Source: an uncultured Lachnospiraceae bacterium
GTDB lineage: Bacteria > Bacillota > Clostridia > Lachnospirales > Lachnospiraceae
Reading direction: 5' to 3'
DNA length: 38,867 nucleotides
Assembly (NCBI GenBank): GCA_910585555.1
Contig: CAJUFU010000027.1
Location: 1 to 38,867, forward strand
Of the stretch, positions 1 to 8,970 are shown piece after piece. The translations under genes were made by a program, and so were the position numbers. Under the pieces are notes generated by a model. It saw only the letters and a list, made by a program, of their open reading frames with translations. It was not told the DNA's origin and did not search any database. The stretch's first letter is position 1; the number at the start of each line of letters is the position of its first letter.

Positions 1-24
1 GTTTGCAAAATTTTAATAAAATAA

Positions 25-51
25 TTAGCACTCACCTCTTGACAGTGCTAA
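25..51 (+). promoter_or_regulatory. CIRCE operator (HrcA binding site)
   Basis: An inverted repeat TTAGCACTC - 9 nt - CAGTGCTAA matches the CIRCE consensus (TTAGCACTC-N9-GAGTGCTAA) at 17 of 18 arm positions. CIRCE is the binding site of the heat-shock repressor HrcA. It lies 50 bp before the clpB start and overlaps the -35 box, so bound HrcA should block RNA polymerase. The single mismatch is the first base of the right arm. Confidence 0.9.
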
Positions 52-67
52 CAATCCGTTGTATTGT
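39..67 (+). promoter_or_regulatory. Sigma-A promoter of clpB
   Basis: TTGACA (39-44), a 17 bp spacer and TATTGT (62-67) form a good vegetative promoter. The -35 hexamer lies inside the CIRCE element, the usual geometry for HrcA repression. Transcription should start near 74, leaving a leader of about 28 nt before the ATG at 102. Confidence 0.75.
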
Positions 68-101
68 GATAGTAGCAATAGAACAGAAAGGGGAGAATGT
101 T

Positions 102-2690
102 ATGAACTTAACGAAATTTACCCAGAAATCCATACAGGCAGTAGAACAGTGCGAGAAGCTGGCATATGAATACGGTAATCAGGAAATTGAGCAGGAGCAT
201 TTATTGTACAGTCTCCTGACCATCGATGACAGTCTGATTTTAAAATTGATTGAAAAGATGGAAATACAGAAGGAATATTTCTTAAACCGCGTGGAACAGG
301 GGCTTAATAAGCGAACGAAGGTGCAGGGCGGTCAGATCTATATTGGACAGGACCTGAATAAGGCTTTGATCAGTGCCGAGGATGAGGCGAGGGCGCTCAG
401 TGATGAGTATGTGTCTGTGGAGCATCTTTTCCTGGCAATGTTGAAGCATCCCAATAAGGAGATTAAGGAAATCTTCCGGGAGTTCGGCATCACAAGGGAG
501 CGTTTTCTGCAGGCGCTGTCCACGGTGCGGGGCAACCAGCGGGTAACTTCTGACAATCCGGAGGCAACCTACGATACGCTTGAGAAGTACGGGCAGGATT
601 TGGTGGAGAAAGCCAGAAGTCAGAAGCTTGACCCGGTGATTGGCAGGGATAATGAGATTCGGAATGTAATCCGTATTCTTTCCCGCAAGACCAAGAATAA
701 TCCGGTGTTGATCGGAGAGCCGGGTGTTGGTAAAACGGCTGTGGCGGAAGGGCTGGCACAGCGTATTGTCAGGGGAGATGTGCCGGAAGGCCTTAAGGAT
801 AAGAAGATCTTTGCGCTGGATATGGGGGCGTTAGTGGCGGGCGCCAAGTACCGCGGCGAGTTTGAGGAACGTCTGAAAGCGGTGCTTGATGATGTGAAGA
901 ACAGTGACGGGCAGATTATCCTTTTCATTGACGAGCTGCACACAATCGTGGGTGCGGGCAAGACAGACGGCGCCATGGATGCGGGCAATATGCTCAAGCC
1001 AATGCTTGCCAGGGGGGAGCTGCATTGTATCGGCGCCACCACACTGGATGAATACCGGCAGTATATTGAAAAGGATGCGGCACTTGAGCGGCGTTTCCAG
1101 CCTGTGATGGTGGAGGAACCGACGGTGGAAGATACCATATCCATTCTGCGTGGCTTAAAAGAGCGGTACGAGGTCTTTCATGGCGTGAAAATTATGGACA
1201 ATGCGCTGGTCAGTGCGGCAGTTTTATCTAACCGTTATATTTCCGACAGATTTCTGCCGGACAAGGCCATTGATTTGGTGGACGAAGCCTGTGCTTTGAT
1301 TAAGACGGAACTGGATTCCATGCCCACGGAGCTGGATGAGTTGAAACGTAAGGTAATGCAGCTTGAGATTGAGGAGACTGCGCTGAAAAAGGAGGACGAT
1401 AATTTAAGCAGAGAGCGTCTCACCAATCTGCAGCGGGAACTGGCGGAATGGAAAGAGGAACTGAAAAACCGCATGGCGCAGTGGGAGAATGAGAAGGCGT
1501 CTGTGGAGAAGCTTTCCAAGATCAGGGAAGAGATTGATGAAGTCAATAACCAGATTCAGATTGCCCAGCGCGACGGCGATTATGAGAAGGCGGCAGAGTT
1601 AAGTTATGGCAGAATGCCATCTCTAAAGCAGCAGTTGGAGATTGAGGAGGAGCAGGTTCGTAAGAAGGATTTATCTTTGGTGCACGAAAGTGTGTCGGAT
1701 GAGGAGATTGCCAAGATTATTTCCCGCTGGACGGGGATACCAGTCTCCAAGTTGACGGAGAGCGAGCGCAATAAGACGCTGCATCTGGATGAGGAGCTGC
1801 ATAAGCGGGTAGTCGGGCAGGATGAGGGCGTGACCAAGGTGACGGAGGCAATCATCCGTTCCAAGGCGGGCATCAAAGATCCCACCAAGCCCATTGGTTC
1901 TTTCCTGTTCCTGGGTCCTACAGGTGTTGGCAAGACGGAGCTGGCCAAGGCGCTGGCGGCATCTTTGTTCGATAATGAGAATAATATGGTGCGTATCGAC
2001 ATGAGTGAATATATGGAGAAATACTCGGTATCCAGGCTGATTGGAGCGCCTCCCGGATATGTGGGATATGAAGAGGGCGGGCAGTTAACCGAAGCAGTCA
2101 GAAGAAAGCCTTACTCGGTGGTGCTTTTCGATGAGATTGAAAAGGCCCATCCGGATGTCTTTAATGTATTGCTGCAGGTTCTGGATGATGGGCGTATTAC
2201 GGATTCTCAGGGCAGGACGGTGGACTTTAAGAATACGATTCTGATTATGACTTCCAATATTGGCGCCAATTACTTGTTGGAGGGCATTGATACGCAGGGG
2301 TGTATTACGCCGGAGGCGGAGAAGCTGGTGATGGACGATCTGCGCAATCATTTTAGGCCGGAATTTCTGAACAGACTGGATGAGACGATTCTCTTTAAAC
2401 CTTTGACCAGAGACAATATCGGCGGCATTATCCAGCTGATTATCAAGGATTTGAACAGGCGTCTTGCAGACAGAGAACTGCAGATAGAACTGACGCCGGA
2501 GGCGGAGCGGTTTATTGTGGAGAACGCCTATGATCCTGTCTACGGAGCAAGGCCGTTGAAGCGGTATATTCAGAAATATGTGGAGACGCTGTCAGCGAAG
2601 TTGATTTTGGCAGATCAGGTGAAAGCGAAGGATATTATTCAGATTGTGCTTCGCGCAGACCAGTTGGCAGCAGTCTGCAAGGAACAATAG
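102..2690 (+). CDS. clpB: ATP-dependent chaperone ClpB
   Basis: This encodes the Hsp100 disaggregase that threads aggregated proteins through its hexameric pore together with DnaK. The start is ATG 102 behind AAAGGGGAG (87-95); an upstream in-frame TTG at 3 would read through the CIRCE operator and is rejected. The 862-residue product has the usual ClpB length and order: Clp N-terminal repeats (about 1-150), NBD1 with Walker A GEPGVGKT (205-212) and FIDELHT, a coiled-coil middle domain rich in Glu/Lys (about 395-530), NBD2 with GPTGVGKT (about 605-612) and LFDEIEKAHPDV, and a C-terminal small domain. The long middle domain separates it from ClpA, ClpC and ClpE. It appears monocistronic and is probably heat-induced through HrcA. 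Confidence 0.97.
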   Translation: MNLTKFTQKSIQAVEQCEKLAYEYGNQEIEQEHLLYSLLTIDDSLILKLIEKMEIQKEYFLNRVEQGLNKRTKVQGGQIYIGQDLNKALISAEDEARALSDEYVSVEHLFLAMLKHPNKEIKEIFREFGITRERFLQALSTVRGNQRVTSDNPEATYDTLEKYGQDLVEKARSQKLDPVIGRDNEIRNVIRILSRKTKNNPVLIGEPGVGKTAVAEGLAQRIVRGDVPEGLKDKKIFALDMGALVAGAKYRGEFEERLKAVLDDVKNSDGQIILFIDELHTIVGAGKTDGAMDAGNMLKPMLARGELHCIGATTLDEYRQYIEKDAALERRFQPVMVEEPTVEDTISILRGLKERYEVFHGVKIMDNALVSAAVLSNRYISDRFLPDKAIDLVDEACALIKTELDSMPTELDELKRKVMQLEIEETALKKEDDNLSRERLTNLQRELAEWKEELKNRMAQWENEKASVEKLSKIREEIDEVNNQIQIAQRDGDYEKAAELSYGRMPSLKQQLEIEEEQVRKKDLSLVHESVSDEEIAKIISRWTGIPVSKLTESERNKTLHLDEELHKRVVGQDEGVTKVTEAIIRSKAGIKDPTKPIGSFLFLGPTGVGKTELAKALAASLFDNENNMVRIDMSEYMEKYSVSRLIGAPPGYVGYEEGGQLTEAVRRKPYSVVLFDEIEKAHPDVFNVLLQVLDDGRITDSQGRTVDFKNTILIMTSNIGANYLLEGIDTQGCITPEAEKLVMDDLRNHFRPEFLNRLDETILFKPLTRDNIGGIIQLIIKDLNRRLADRELQIELTPEAERFIVENAYDPVYGARPLKRYIQKYVETLSAKLILADQVKAKDIIQIVLRADQLAAVCKEQ

Positions 2691-2801
2691 TTTTTGGAAC
2701 AGGCCGTGGTCTGTATCCAACAGATAATATGCATAATTTTTTACCAAAAACACATGCTATTTTATTGAATGAAAGAAGCATGTTGATAAATGGAGGAGAT
2801 T

Positions 2802-4100
2802 ATGGATTCTGTTTGGAGAAAGACGGCGGCCTTGCCGCATTTTGAGAAACTGGCAGGAGATGTAAAGACGGATGTGTTAATCATTGGCGGCGGCATTACG
2901 GGGATTTTGTGCGCCTATTTTCTGCAAGAGCGGGGGATTGACTATCTGCTGGCGGAAGGACAGGAAATCTGTCATGGAGTAACGGGTGATACCACGGCCA
3001 AGATTACGGCCCAGCATGGCTTGGTCTATGCAAAGATGATAAGGCATATGGGATTGGAAAAGACAAAGCTGTATCTGGAGGCCAACCAGAAGGCCGTTAG
3101 GAACTATGCAGAATTGGCCAAAAATTACGCATGTGATTTCATAGAAAAGGCATCCTTTGTTTATTCTGTGGATGACAGGCGGAAGTTGGAAAAGGAGGCA
3201 GACAGTTATCGTCTTCTGGGGCTGTCTGATGAGATTGTGGAGACACCGGAGCTTCCCTTTGCCACAGCAGGAGCGGTGGTGATGCAAAACCAGGGGCAGT
3301 TTCATCCCTTAAAGTTTTTGGGCGGTATGGCGGCAGGATTAAAAATTTACGAGCATACGCTTGTCACCCAGATGATGCCTGGCAAAGCGGTTACGGATGG
3401 AGGGACGATTTCTTATAAACAGGTAATTTTTGCCACCCATTATCCAATTGATAATAAACACGGATGTTATTATATGAAATTGTATCAGCACCGTTCCTAT
3501 GTAATCGCGCTGGAGAAAGCGCCGCAGATGGACGGTATGTATGTGGATGAAGACAGGAAGGGCCTGTCTTTTCGCAGTTATAAGGATTTACTGCTGGTGG
3601 GCGGCGGCAGTCACCGAACCGGTAAAAGGGGAGGAAACTGGCAGGAACTTCGACAGTTTGCCGGCAGGTATTATCCGGAGGCCGTCGAAAGATATCAGTG
3701 GGCGGCGCAGGACTGTATGCCTTTGGATGAGGCGCCCTACATCGGACCTTATTCACCGGCTATGCCGGGATGTTATGTGGCCACAGGGTTTCAAAAATGG
3801 GGAATAACATCTGCTATGGTATCGGCAATGGTGCTGACGGACATGGTACAAGGAATAGAGAATCCTTATGCAGCGGTGTTTGCCCCTGGGAGGAGCATTC
3901 TCAAACCCCAGCTTTTTTGCAATATGGCAGAATCACTTTTGAATCTGCTGACGCCCACCAGGCCCAGATGCCCCCATCTGGGGTGTGCCCTGAAATGGAA
4001 TCCGGCGGAACATTCCTGGGACTGTCCCTGTCACGGGTCAAGATTTGCAGAGGATGGAAAGCTTTTGGATAATCCCGCAAATGGGGATGTTAAATTATGA
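2802..4100 (+). CDS. FAD-dependent oxidoreductase with C-terminal Rieske 2Fe-2S domain (YhfW-like)
   Basis: The product is a cytosolic flavoprotein of 432 residues. The N-terminal part is a DAO-type FAD fold, with VLIIGGGITG (about 25-34) binding the ADP moiety. The C-terminal part is a Rieske domain with CPHLGC and CPCHGSRF (about 390-415), the C-x-H ... C-x-x-H ligands of a 2Fe-2S cluster. This domain pair is the one in Bacillus subtilis YhfW, whose substrate is unknown. ATG 2802 is chosen because GGAGG (2792-2796) sits 5 nt upstream; an ATG at 2790 would place that site inside the gene. The product is shorter than YhfW (about 500 residues). No electron partner is adjacent, so the reaction cannot be named. 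Confidence 0.88.
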   Translation: MDSVWRKTAALPHFEKLAGDVKTDVLIIGGGITGILCAYFLQERGIDYLLAEGQEICHGVTGDTTAKITAQHGLVYAKMIRHMGLEKTKLYLEANQKAVRNYAELAKNYACDFIEKASFVYSVDDRRKLEKEADSYRLLGLSDEIVETPELPFATAGAVVMQNQGQFHPLKFLGGMAAGLKIYEHTLVTQMMPGKAVTDGGTISYKQVIFATHYPIDNKHGCYYMKLYQHRSYVIALEKAPQMDGMYVDEDRKGLSFRSYKDLLLVGGGSHRTGKRGGNWQELRQFAGRYYPEAVERYQWAAQDCMPLDEAPYIGPYSPAMPGCYVATGFQKWGITSAMVSAMVLTDMVQGIENPYAAVFAPGRSILKPQLFCNMAESLLNLLTPTRPRCPHLGCALKWNPAEHSWDCPCHGSRFAEDGKLLDNPANGDVKL

Positions 4101-4166
4101 AACTTGTGGTATTTTATGATATAGGAATATTTTTGAAATGGTGATGGTGATTGAAAGGAGAAGACG

Positions 4167-5282
4167 ATGAGATATCCTCGTTTTTTACAAGAAAATGGTA
4201 CGATAGCCTTTGTAGCGCCTTCCTTCGGGTGTGCCAGTGAACCTTACAAGGCGGGCTTTCTTCGTGCGCAGGAGAAGTGGAGACAGGAAGGGTATGGGCT
4301 TAAGCTGGGGCCCAACTGCTATGTGGAGCAGGGAGTGGGCATCAGTAACAAGCCCCGATTGTGCGGTGAGGAACTGACACAATATTATTGCGATGGGGCA
4401 AGCGACTGTATGATTTCCTGCGGTGGCGGGGAGTTGATGTGTGAGATTTTGGATTATGTGGATTTTGACAGGATAAAGGAGGCCCCGCCCAAGTGGTACA
4501 TGGGATATTCGGATAATACGAATATGACGTTTCTTCTGGCAACCTTATGTGATACGGCCTCTGTCTATGGTCCCTGTGCGGCGGCTTTTGGCATGGAGCC
4601 AAGACATCAGGCGTTAGAGGATGCGATGGCGCTTCTGCAGGGAAAGAAGCTGACCATGGACGGCTATGAGATGTGGGAGCGGGAATCCTTAAAGAGCGAG
4701 GAGAATCCCTATGCGCCCTACCATTTGACAGAGGTTTCCAGGGTGAAATACTTTCTGCCCGACGGCCGGACCAATGTGGAGAGCCTGCAGGGGGCTGGCG
4801 GGAGGATGCCGGCAGGGACAGACAATAGGAATTGTCAGTCCGAAGCCGGCGTACATATACAGGTGTCCGGCAGATTGCTGGGCGGCTGTGTGGATTGTCT
4901 GGTGAATCTGCTTGGCACGAAATATGATAAGGTAACGGCTTTTACCGAAAAATACAAGGAGGATGGGATTTTATGGTTTCTGGAAGCCTGTGATTTGAAT
5001 CTGATGGGTATTCGCCGTGCCATGTGGCAGATGGAACATGCAGGGTGGTTTCAAAATTGCAGTGGTTTTTTAATTGGCAGACCCCTAAATGGCATGGGCG
5101 AAGAAGCGTTTGGCATCGATCATTACCAAGCGGTCTGTGAAATGCTCTATCAGTATCAAGTGCCTGTTCTCATGGATTTGGATATTGGACATCTGCCGCC
5201 TATGATGCCGTTGATCTGCGGCAGTATGGCGGAGGTTACAAGCGATGGGGAAAAATATAGCGTGGAAATGAAGTTGGAGTAG
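4167..5282 (+). CDS. S66 family LD-carboxypeptidase (MccF/LdcA-like)
   Basis: A 371-residue member of serine peptidase family S66. These enzymes either remove the terminal D-Ala from muramoyl-tetrapeptide in murein recycling (LdcA) or inactivate peptide-nucleotide antibiotics (MccF). The nucleophile elbow is GYSD with Ser115. The expected Glu and His of the Ser-Glu-His triad are seen in WFLEACD and DIGHLPP. The N-terminal VAPSFG and the CGGGE turn are family hallmarks. It starts at ATG 4167 behind AAAGGAG (4154-4160). No signal peptide is seen, so it should act in the cytosol. The insertion around residues 205-230, rich in Gly and Arg, is less conserved in character. Whether it is LdcA- or MccF-like cannot be settled here. 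Confidence 0.87.
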   Translation: MRYPRFLQENGTIAFVAPSFGCASEPYKAGFLRAQEKWRQEGYGLKLGPNCYVEQGVGISNKPRLCGEELTQYYCDGASDCMISCGGGELMCEILDYVDFDRIKEAPPKWYMGYSDNTNMTFLLATLCDTASVYGPCAAAFGMEPRHQALEDAMALLQGKKLTMDGYEMWERESLKSEENPYAPYHLTEVSRVKYFLPDGRTNVESLQGAGGRMPAGTDNRNCQSEAGVHIQVSGRLLGGCVDCLVNLLGTKYDKVTAFTEKYKEDGILWFLEACDLNLMGIRRAMWQMEHAGWFQNCSGFLIGRPLNGMGEEAFGIDHYQAVCEMLYQYQVPVLMDLDIGHLPPMMPLICGSMAEVTSDGEKYSVEMKLE

Positions 5283-5340
5283 GCAGCATCTATAGGACGC
5301 CGTCAGATTATATCATATAACACAAGAGGGAGGATAGGAT

Positions 5341-5514
5341 ATGTTACCGAAAGATCCGGTTATGTTGTTGAGTTTTTTGAATTTAAAACTGCGTGATTTT
5401 TATCCAAGTCTTACAGCCTTATGCGATGATTTGGATGCAGACCAGGAAGAGATAGTCAAAAAACTGTCAGGTATTGATTATCACTACGATGAGGAGAAAA
5501 ATCAATTTGTCTGA
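5341..5514 (+). CDS. DUF4250 family small protein
   Basis: A 57-residue gene with ATG 5341 and a very good GAGGGAGG site (5326-5333), ending at TGA 5512. The product begins MLPKDPVMLLSFLNLKLRD, followed by an acidic helix. I recognise this as the DUF4250 family, a small cytosolic protein of unknown function widespread in Clostridia. It overlaps the start of the next gene, so the two are probably translated from one message and coupled. Its strong ribosome binding site compared with that of its neighbour suggests it is made in excess. Confidence 0.85.
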   Translation: MLPKDPVMLLSFLNLKLRDFYPSLTALCDDLDADQEEIVKKLSGIDYHYDEEKNQFV

Positions 5515-7156
5515 AGAAATAAAGGTTACAATTGTTATTGATGACGAAAAACAGAATATGGAAAAAGGCGGAGAATCGAAAAGAACCGTAACAGTGACAC
5601 ACGATTTATCCATGACATTAATGTCAACTTTGCTGAAAAATAACCTGATAGAGGGGAGTTTCTGCGGCGGAAGAGGAGATTGCGGCAGGTGTATGGTACA
5701 GTTTATAGAGAGGGCGCCATTCCCTACGCAGCTCGAGAGAAACCGCTTAGATGCGCAAGAATTGCGGCAGGGCTTTCGACTTGCCTGCCTTGCCAGACCG
5801 AAAGACGACTGTGTCATTAAATTGGTGTTTCCCAAGGAGAGAGAAATCTCTATTGTGACAGAAATGATGGATTTGTCAGAAAATATTGACTCTAAAGGTC
5901 AAACTCAAAAACCATCAGTAAAAAGAAAACTGGATGTTACGGAATCTGAGGGGATGTATCGTGATGCGAGGCAGGTTGGCGATAGCGTAGCAGCTATTAT
6001 GGAAACGGATGTTACTGCAAATACAGGTGCTATCAAAAAGGACAGAGATTCTTATATCGTGGCTGTAGATTTGGGGACTACCACCATCGCCATGCAGCTG
6101 CGCGCCCTGGATACCGGGGAAACGGCGGATACTTATTGCGAGATGAATCCGCAGAGAACATATGGCGCAGATGTTTTGTCAAGAATCCAGGCTTCCTGCG
6201 AGGGGCACAGGGAAGTGCTCAGACAGTGTGTCTGGGATGTATTGGAGAAAGGGGTGCGCAGGTTTAGCCAGAAGGTTGGAAAGAAGGCTGTTGCTGCTGT
6301 CTGTATCGCTGGAAATACCACAATGGCGCATCTTTTCATGGGCTATGATGTAATCTCTCTGGGGAAGAGTCCTTTTGTGCCGGTGGAGACAGGTCTGCAA
6401 AACTGTGTCGGTCCTTTGGACATCCCGATTTATATAACACCTGGTATCAGTGCCTTTGTGGGCGGAGATATCGTGGCTGGTTTGTATGCATTGGAGATGC
6501 TGCCTGGTTTTGGGAAGGCACAGGACCGGGAAGCTGTCCGGCTGTTGATTGACCTGGGCACCAATGGGGAGATGGCGGTTACCGATGGAAAGCGTATGCT
6601 GGTCACTGCCACTGCGGCGGGGCCTGCTTTTGAGGGGGGCACCAGGAAAGCGGTGGTGGGAACGGATATGATTGCGGTCACGGCCTCTTTGATGAAGGAA
6701 GGAATACTGGATGAGACGGGTCTGCTTGCAGAACCTTACTTTACACAGGGTGTTCATATACATACGAAAAAGGGAGCGTTAGGGCTGACGAATCAGGATA
6801 TTCGCGCCTTGCAGATGGCCAAAGCGGCAGTCCGTGCCGGGGCGGAGATTTTATGGGAACAGATGGGCCGTCCAAAGATAGAGCAAGTGTATTTGGCGGG
6901 CGGTTTTGGTTATTACCTGGATGTGGAAGCGGCTGTTGGGATTGGATTATTGCCGAAGCGTTTACGGGGCAGTGTGCTGGCAGTCGGAAATACTTCTTTG
7001 GAGGGTGCTTTTCGTATGGGAAGGGATTTATATAGAGGGAAAATAGATGGGCGGATGCTGGATGAGGCTGTTTCTTCTATTGAGAGTATCAATTTGGCCA
7101 AGCAGGCGGCGTTTGAGGGCTTGTATCTGCAGTATATGAATTTGTGTGAAAATTAG
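5507..7156 (+). CDS. 2Fe-2S ferredoxin-ASKHA protein (DUF4445/RACo-like activator)
   Basis: A 549-residue fusion. The N-terminal part is a 2Fe-2S ferredoxin domain with cysteines in CGGRGDCGRC (near residues 44-53) and a fourth in RLACLARP. The C-terminal part is an ASKHA ATPase fold with the phosphate loops VAVDLGTTTIAMQ and LIDLGTNGEMA. This is the architecture of RACo-type reductive activators of corrinoid iron-sulfur proteins and of DUF4445 proteins. The start is uncertain: TTG 5507 has GAGGAG (5491-5496) 10 nt upstream, while ATG 5489 has no clear site; both overlap the DUF4250 gene. About 70 residues between the two domains are low-complexity linker. No corrinoid protein or methyltransferase lies nearby, so the target is unknown. 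Confidence 0.87.
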   Translation: MSEEIKVTIVIDDEKQNMEKGGESKRTVTVTHDLSMTLMSTLLKNNLIEGSFCGGRGDCGRCMVQFIERAPFPTQLERNRLDAQELRQGFRLACLARPKDDCVIKLVFPKEREISIVTEMMDLSENIDSKGQTQKPSVKRKLDVTESEGMYRDARQVGDSVAAIMETDVTANTGAIKKDRDSYIVAVDLGTTTIAMQLRALDTGETADTYCEMNPQRTYGADVLSRIQASCEGHREVLRQCVWDVLEKGVRRFSQKVGKKAVAAVCIAGNTTMAHLFMGYDVISLGKSPFVPVETGLQNCVGPLDIPIYITPGISAFVGGDIVAGLYALEMLPGFGKAQDREAVRLLIDLGTNGEMAVTDGKRMLVTATAAGPAFEGGTRKAVVGTDMIAVTASLMKEGILDETGLLAEPYFTQGVHIHTKKGALGLTNQDIRALQMAKAAVRAGAEILWEQMGRPKIEQVYLAGGFGYYLDVEAAVGIGLLPKRLRGSVLAVGNTSLEGAFRMGRDLYRGKIDGRMLDEAVSSIESINLAKQAAFEGLYLQYMNLCEN

Positions 7157-7309
7157 GAATGGATGAAGCGGTTGGATTGATTGGTTTTAAGTTTACGTTA
7201 AGCTTTCTCTTCTGTTTCTTTAAACTTGGGGTGTTATCCTGACATTAACAGCAAAGAAAGCACCTTCCGGCCAAAGCGGGCGGAGGTATAGAATTGGAGG
7301 AAGATTAAC

Positions 7310-8158
7310 ATGATGTGGACGAGAAAAGCGTTAAAGGAGCAGGCGAAGGAAGCCCTGCGAAGGAATTACTGGAAGATTGTCCTGGTATCATCACTGCTGT
7401 TATTTCTGGGAGGAGGCGTCAGCTTTACAGGTGTTGGAAGCAGTAATAGAGAAGTCATCTCTCAGGATGCGGAAGATGTAGAGGATATAGAGGATATAGA
7501 AGAGGACATATCCGGCAAAGAGAATTATTTTGTCAAGATTGATACGGAACAAGGTGAGGTACACTGGGGCGCCAAAGAGAGGAATATGCCGTCCGGTGTA
7601 TGGATTATAGCGACAATAATTGGTGTTATTATTTTTATCTCGATCTTTCTATTTATCCTGGTATTGATTTTCCTGGTAGATATTTTTTTGTGGAATCCCT
7701 TCAGTGTGGGTGTGGAACGCTTTATGCTAAAGAGTGTGGATGACCAGGCGCAGGTGAAAGAGATAGGATATGCATTTGATTATTCTTATAAAAATATCGT
7801 GAGGACGCTGTTTCATAGAGACTTGCAGATTCTTTTATGGGCGCTCTTGCTTTTTATCCCGGGTGTCTACAAAAAGTATCAATATCGGATGGTATCTTAT
7901 ATCATGGCGGAGTATCCTGATATGGAATACAGACGTGCGCTTCAATTGAGCAAAGACATGATGAACGGGCACAAGTGGAATGCTTTTGTGTTGGATTTGT
8001 CCTTTATTTTATGGCATTTTTTGGGAACTATAACATGTGGTATTGTAGAGATATTTTATGTGCAGCCCTATCAGCAGCTGACCAATGCGGCATTGTACCG
8101 CCGACTGAGCGGTTTTCAGGGAAGTGATAGGCAGGCGTATGGCGGTCCGGCAGAATGA
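7310..8158 (+). CDS. DUF975 family integral membrane protein
   Basis: The product is a 282-residue membrane protein beginning MMWTRKALKEQAKEALRRNYW, the signature opening of DUF975, followed by a hydrophobic segment (about 25-40). Further membrane segments are visible around 98-125 and in the C-terminal half, where YRMVSYIMAEYPDM is typical of the family. A strongly acidic stretch (about residues 53-68) comes from a near-tandem GAGGATATA-type nucleotide repeat and should lie outside the membrane. The start is ATG 7310 behind GGAGG (7296-7300). The family has no known function. The next operon starts 84 bp downstream on the same strand. Confidence 0.85.
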   Translation: MMWTRKALKEQAKEALRRNYWKIVLVSSLLLFLGGGVSFTGVGSSNREVISQDAEDVEDIEDIEEDISGKENYFVKIDTEQGEVHWGAKERNMPSGVWIIATIIGVIIFISIFLFILVLIFLVDIFLWNPFSVGVERFMLKSVDDQAQVKEIGYAFDYSYKNIVRTLFHRDLQILLWALLLFIPGVYKKYQYRMVSYIMAEYPDMEYRRALQLSKDMMNGHKWNAFVLDLSFILWHFLGTITCGIVEIFYVQPYQQLTNAALYRRLSGFQGSDRQAYGGPAE

Positions 8159-8242
8159 TGTGCCGGGCTGTGCGTTAAATGATATGTGTTATCCTATAAA
8201 AAGGTAAAAGAGGACACAGGTTGTCCCGGAGGGAAGGGGAGC

Positions 8243-8935
8243 ATGGCATATAAAATATTGGTGGCGGATGACGAGGCGGAGATTCGGGATGTGCTGCGTC
8301 TGTATTTGGAAAAGGATGGGTATGCGGTATTGGAGGCGGCCGACGGGATAGAGGCTATGGAACTATGTAAGCATGAGAAACCGGATTTGGCAGTGCTTGA
8401 TATTATGATGCCGGGGGTAGATGGATATCGAGTGTTACGTAATATTCGGGAGAACAGCAATATACCGGTCATTATGCTGTCAGCCAAAAGCAGTGATTCT
8501 GATAAGATTCTGGGACTCGACCTGGGAGCGGATGATTATATTGTAAAGCCTTTTGTGCCTTTGGAGGCGGTAGCCAGGGTGAATTCCAATATCCGCCGCT
8601 TCTATGCGCTGGGGGCGGGCACCTCCCAGGCGGCGGGCCGTGAGCTGAGGGCAGGGAATCTAAAGCTGGATTTGGAAGCTTGCCTGTTGTACCGGGATGA
8701 GACGCCGATTGAGCTGACTTCGGTAGAGTTTAAGATTATGAAGCTTTTTATGGAAAATCCCGGCAAGGTATTCACCAAGCAGCAATTGTTTGAGCAGGGC
8801 TGGGAGGAAAGTTATATGCTTTCCGATAATAATGTGATGGTTTGCATTTCCAAGTTAAGGGCCAAGCTGGATTATGAGGGCCGGGAGTACATCACCACGG
8901 TCCGGGGGCTGGGATATCGTCTGGAGAAAGGATAG
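8243..8935 (+). CDS. OmpR/PhoB-family response regulator
   Basis: A 230-residue two-component response regulator. The receiver domain (1-120) begins KILVADDEAEIR, carries the phosphoacceptor Asp53 in LDIMMPG, and has the Lys of DDYIVKPF. The C-terminal winged helix (about 135-228) contains ELTSVEFKIMKLF and ends TTVRGLGYRLE, as in OmpR/PhoB-type DNA-binding domains. ATG 8243 follows AAGGGGA (8234-8240); a TTG at 8186 upstream would add an unconserved 19 residues. The cognate kinase follows 35 bp downstream, and a cell-wall deacetylase completes the group, so an envelope signal is likely. The overall look resembles VanR-like regulators, but the regulon is not visible here. Confidence 0.93.
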   Translation: MAYKILVADDEAEIRDVLRLYLEKDGYAVLEAADGIEAMELCKHEKPDLAVLDIMMPGVDGYRVLRNIRENSNIPVIMLSAKSSDSDKILGLDLGADDYIVKPFVPLEAVARVNSNIRRFYALGAGTSQAAGRELRAGNLKLDLEACLLYRDETPIELTSVEFKIMKLFMENPGKVFTKQQLFEQGWEESYMLSDNNVMVCISKLRAKLDYEGREYITTVRGLGYRLEKG

Positions 8936-8970
8936 AGCCGGAAGCGGTATAGGGGAACGAGGGGCGTTAA

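Noticed and set aside
3..101. N-terminal extension of clpB from TTG at 3
   Set aside because: It would translate the promoter and CIRCE operator; ATG 102 has the ribosome site and the family's normal N-terminus.
490..1144. Minus-strand frames within clpB
   Set aside because: They are antisense shadows of a conserved gene, with no ribosome sites or recognisable products.
7190..7230. AAGTTTA ... TAAACTT inverted repeat before the DUF975 gene
   Set aside because: Short AT-rich arms 23 bp apart could arise by chance, and no promoter or terminator context supports them.
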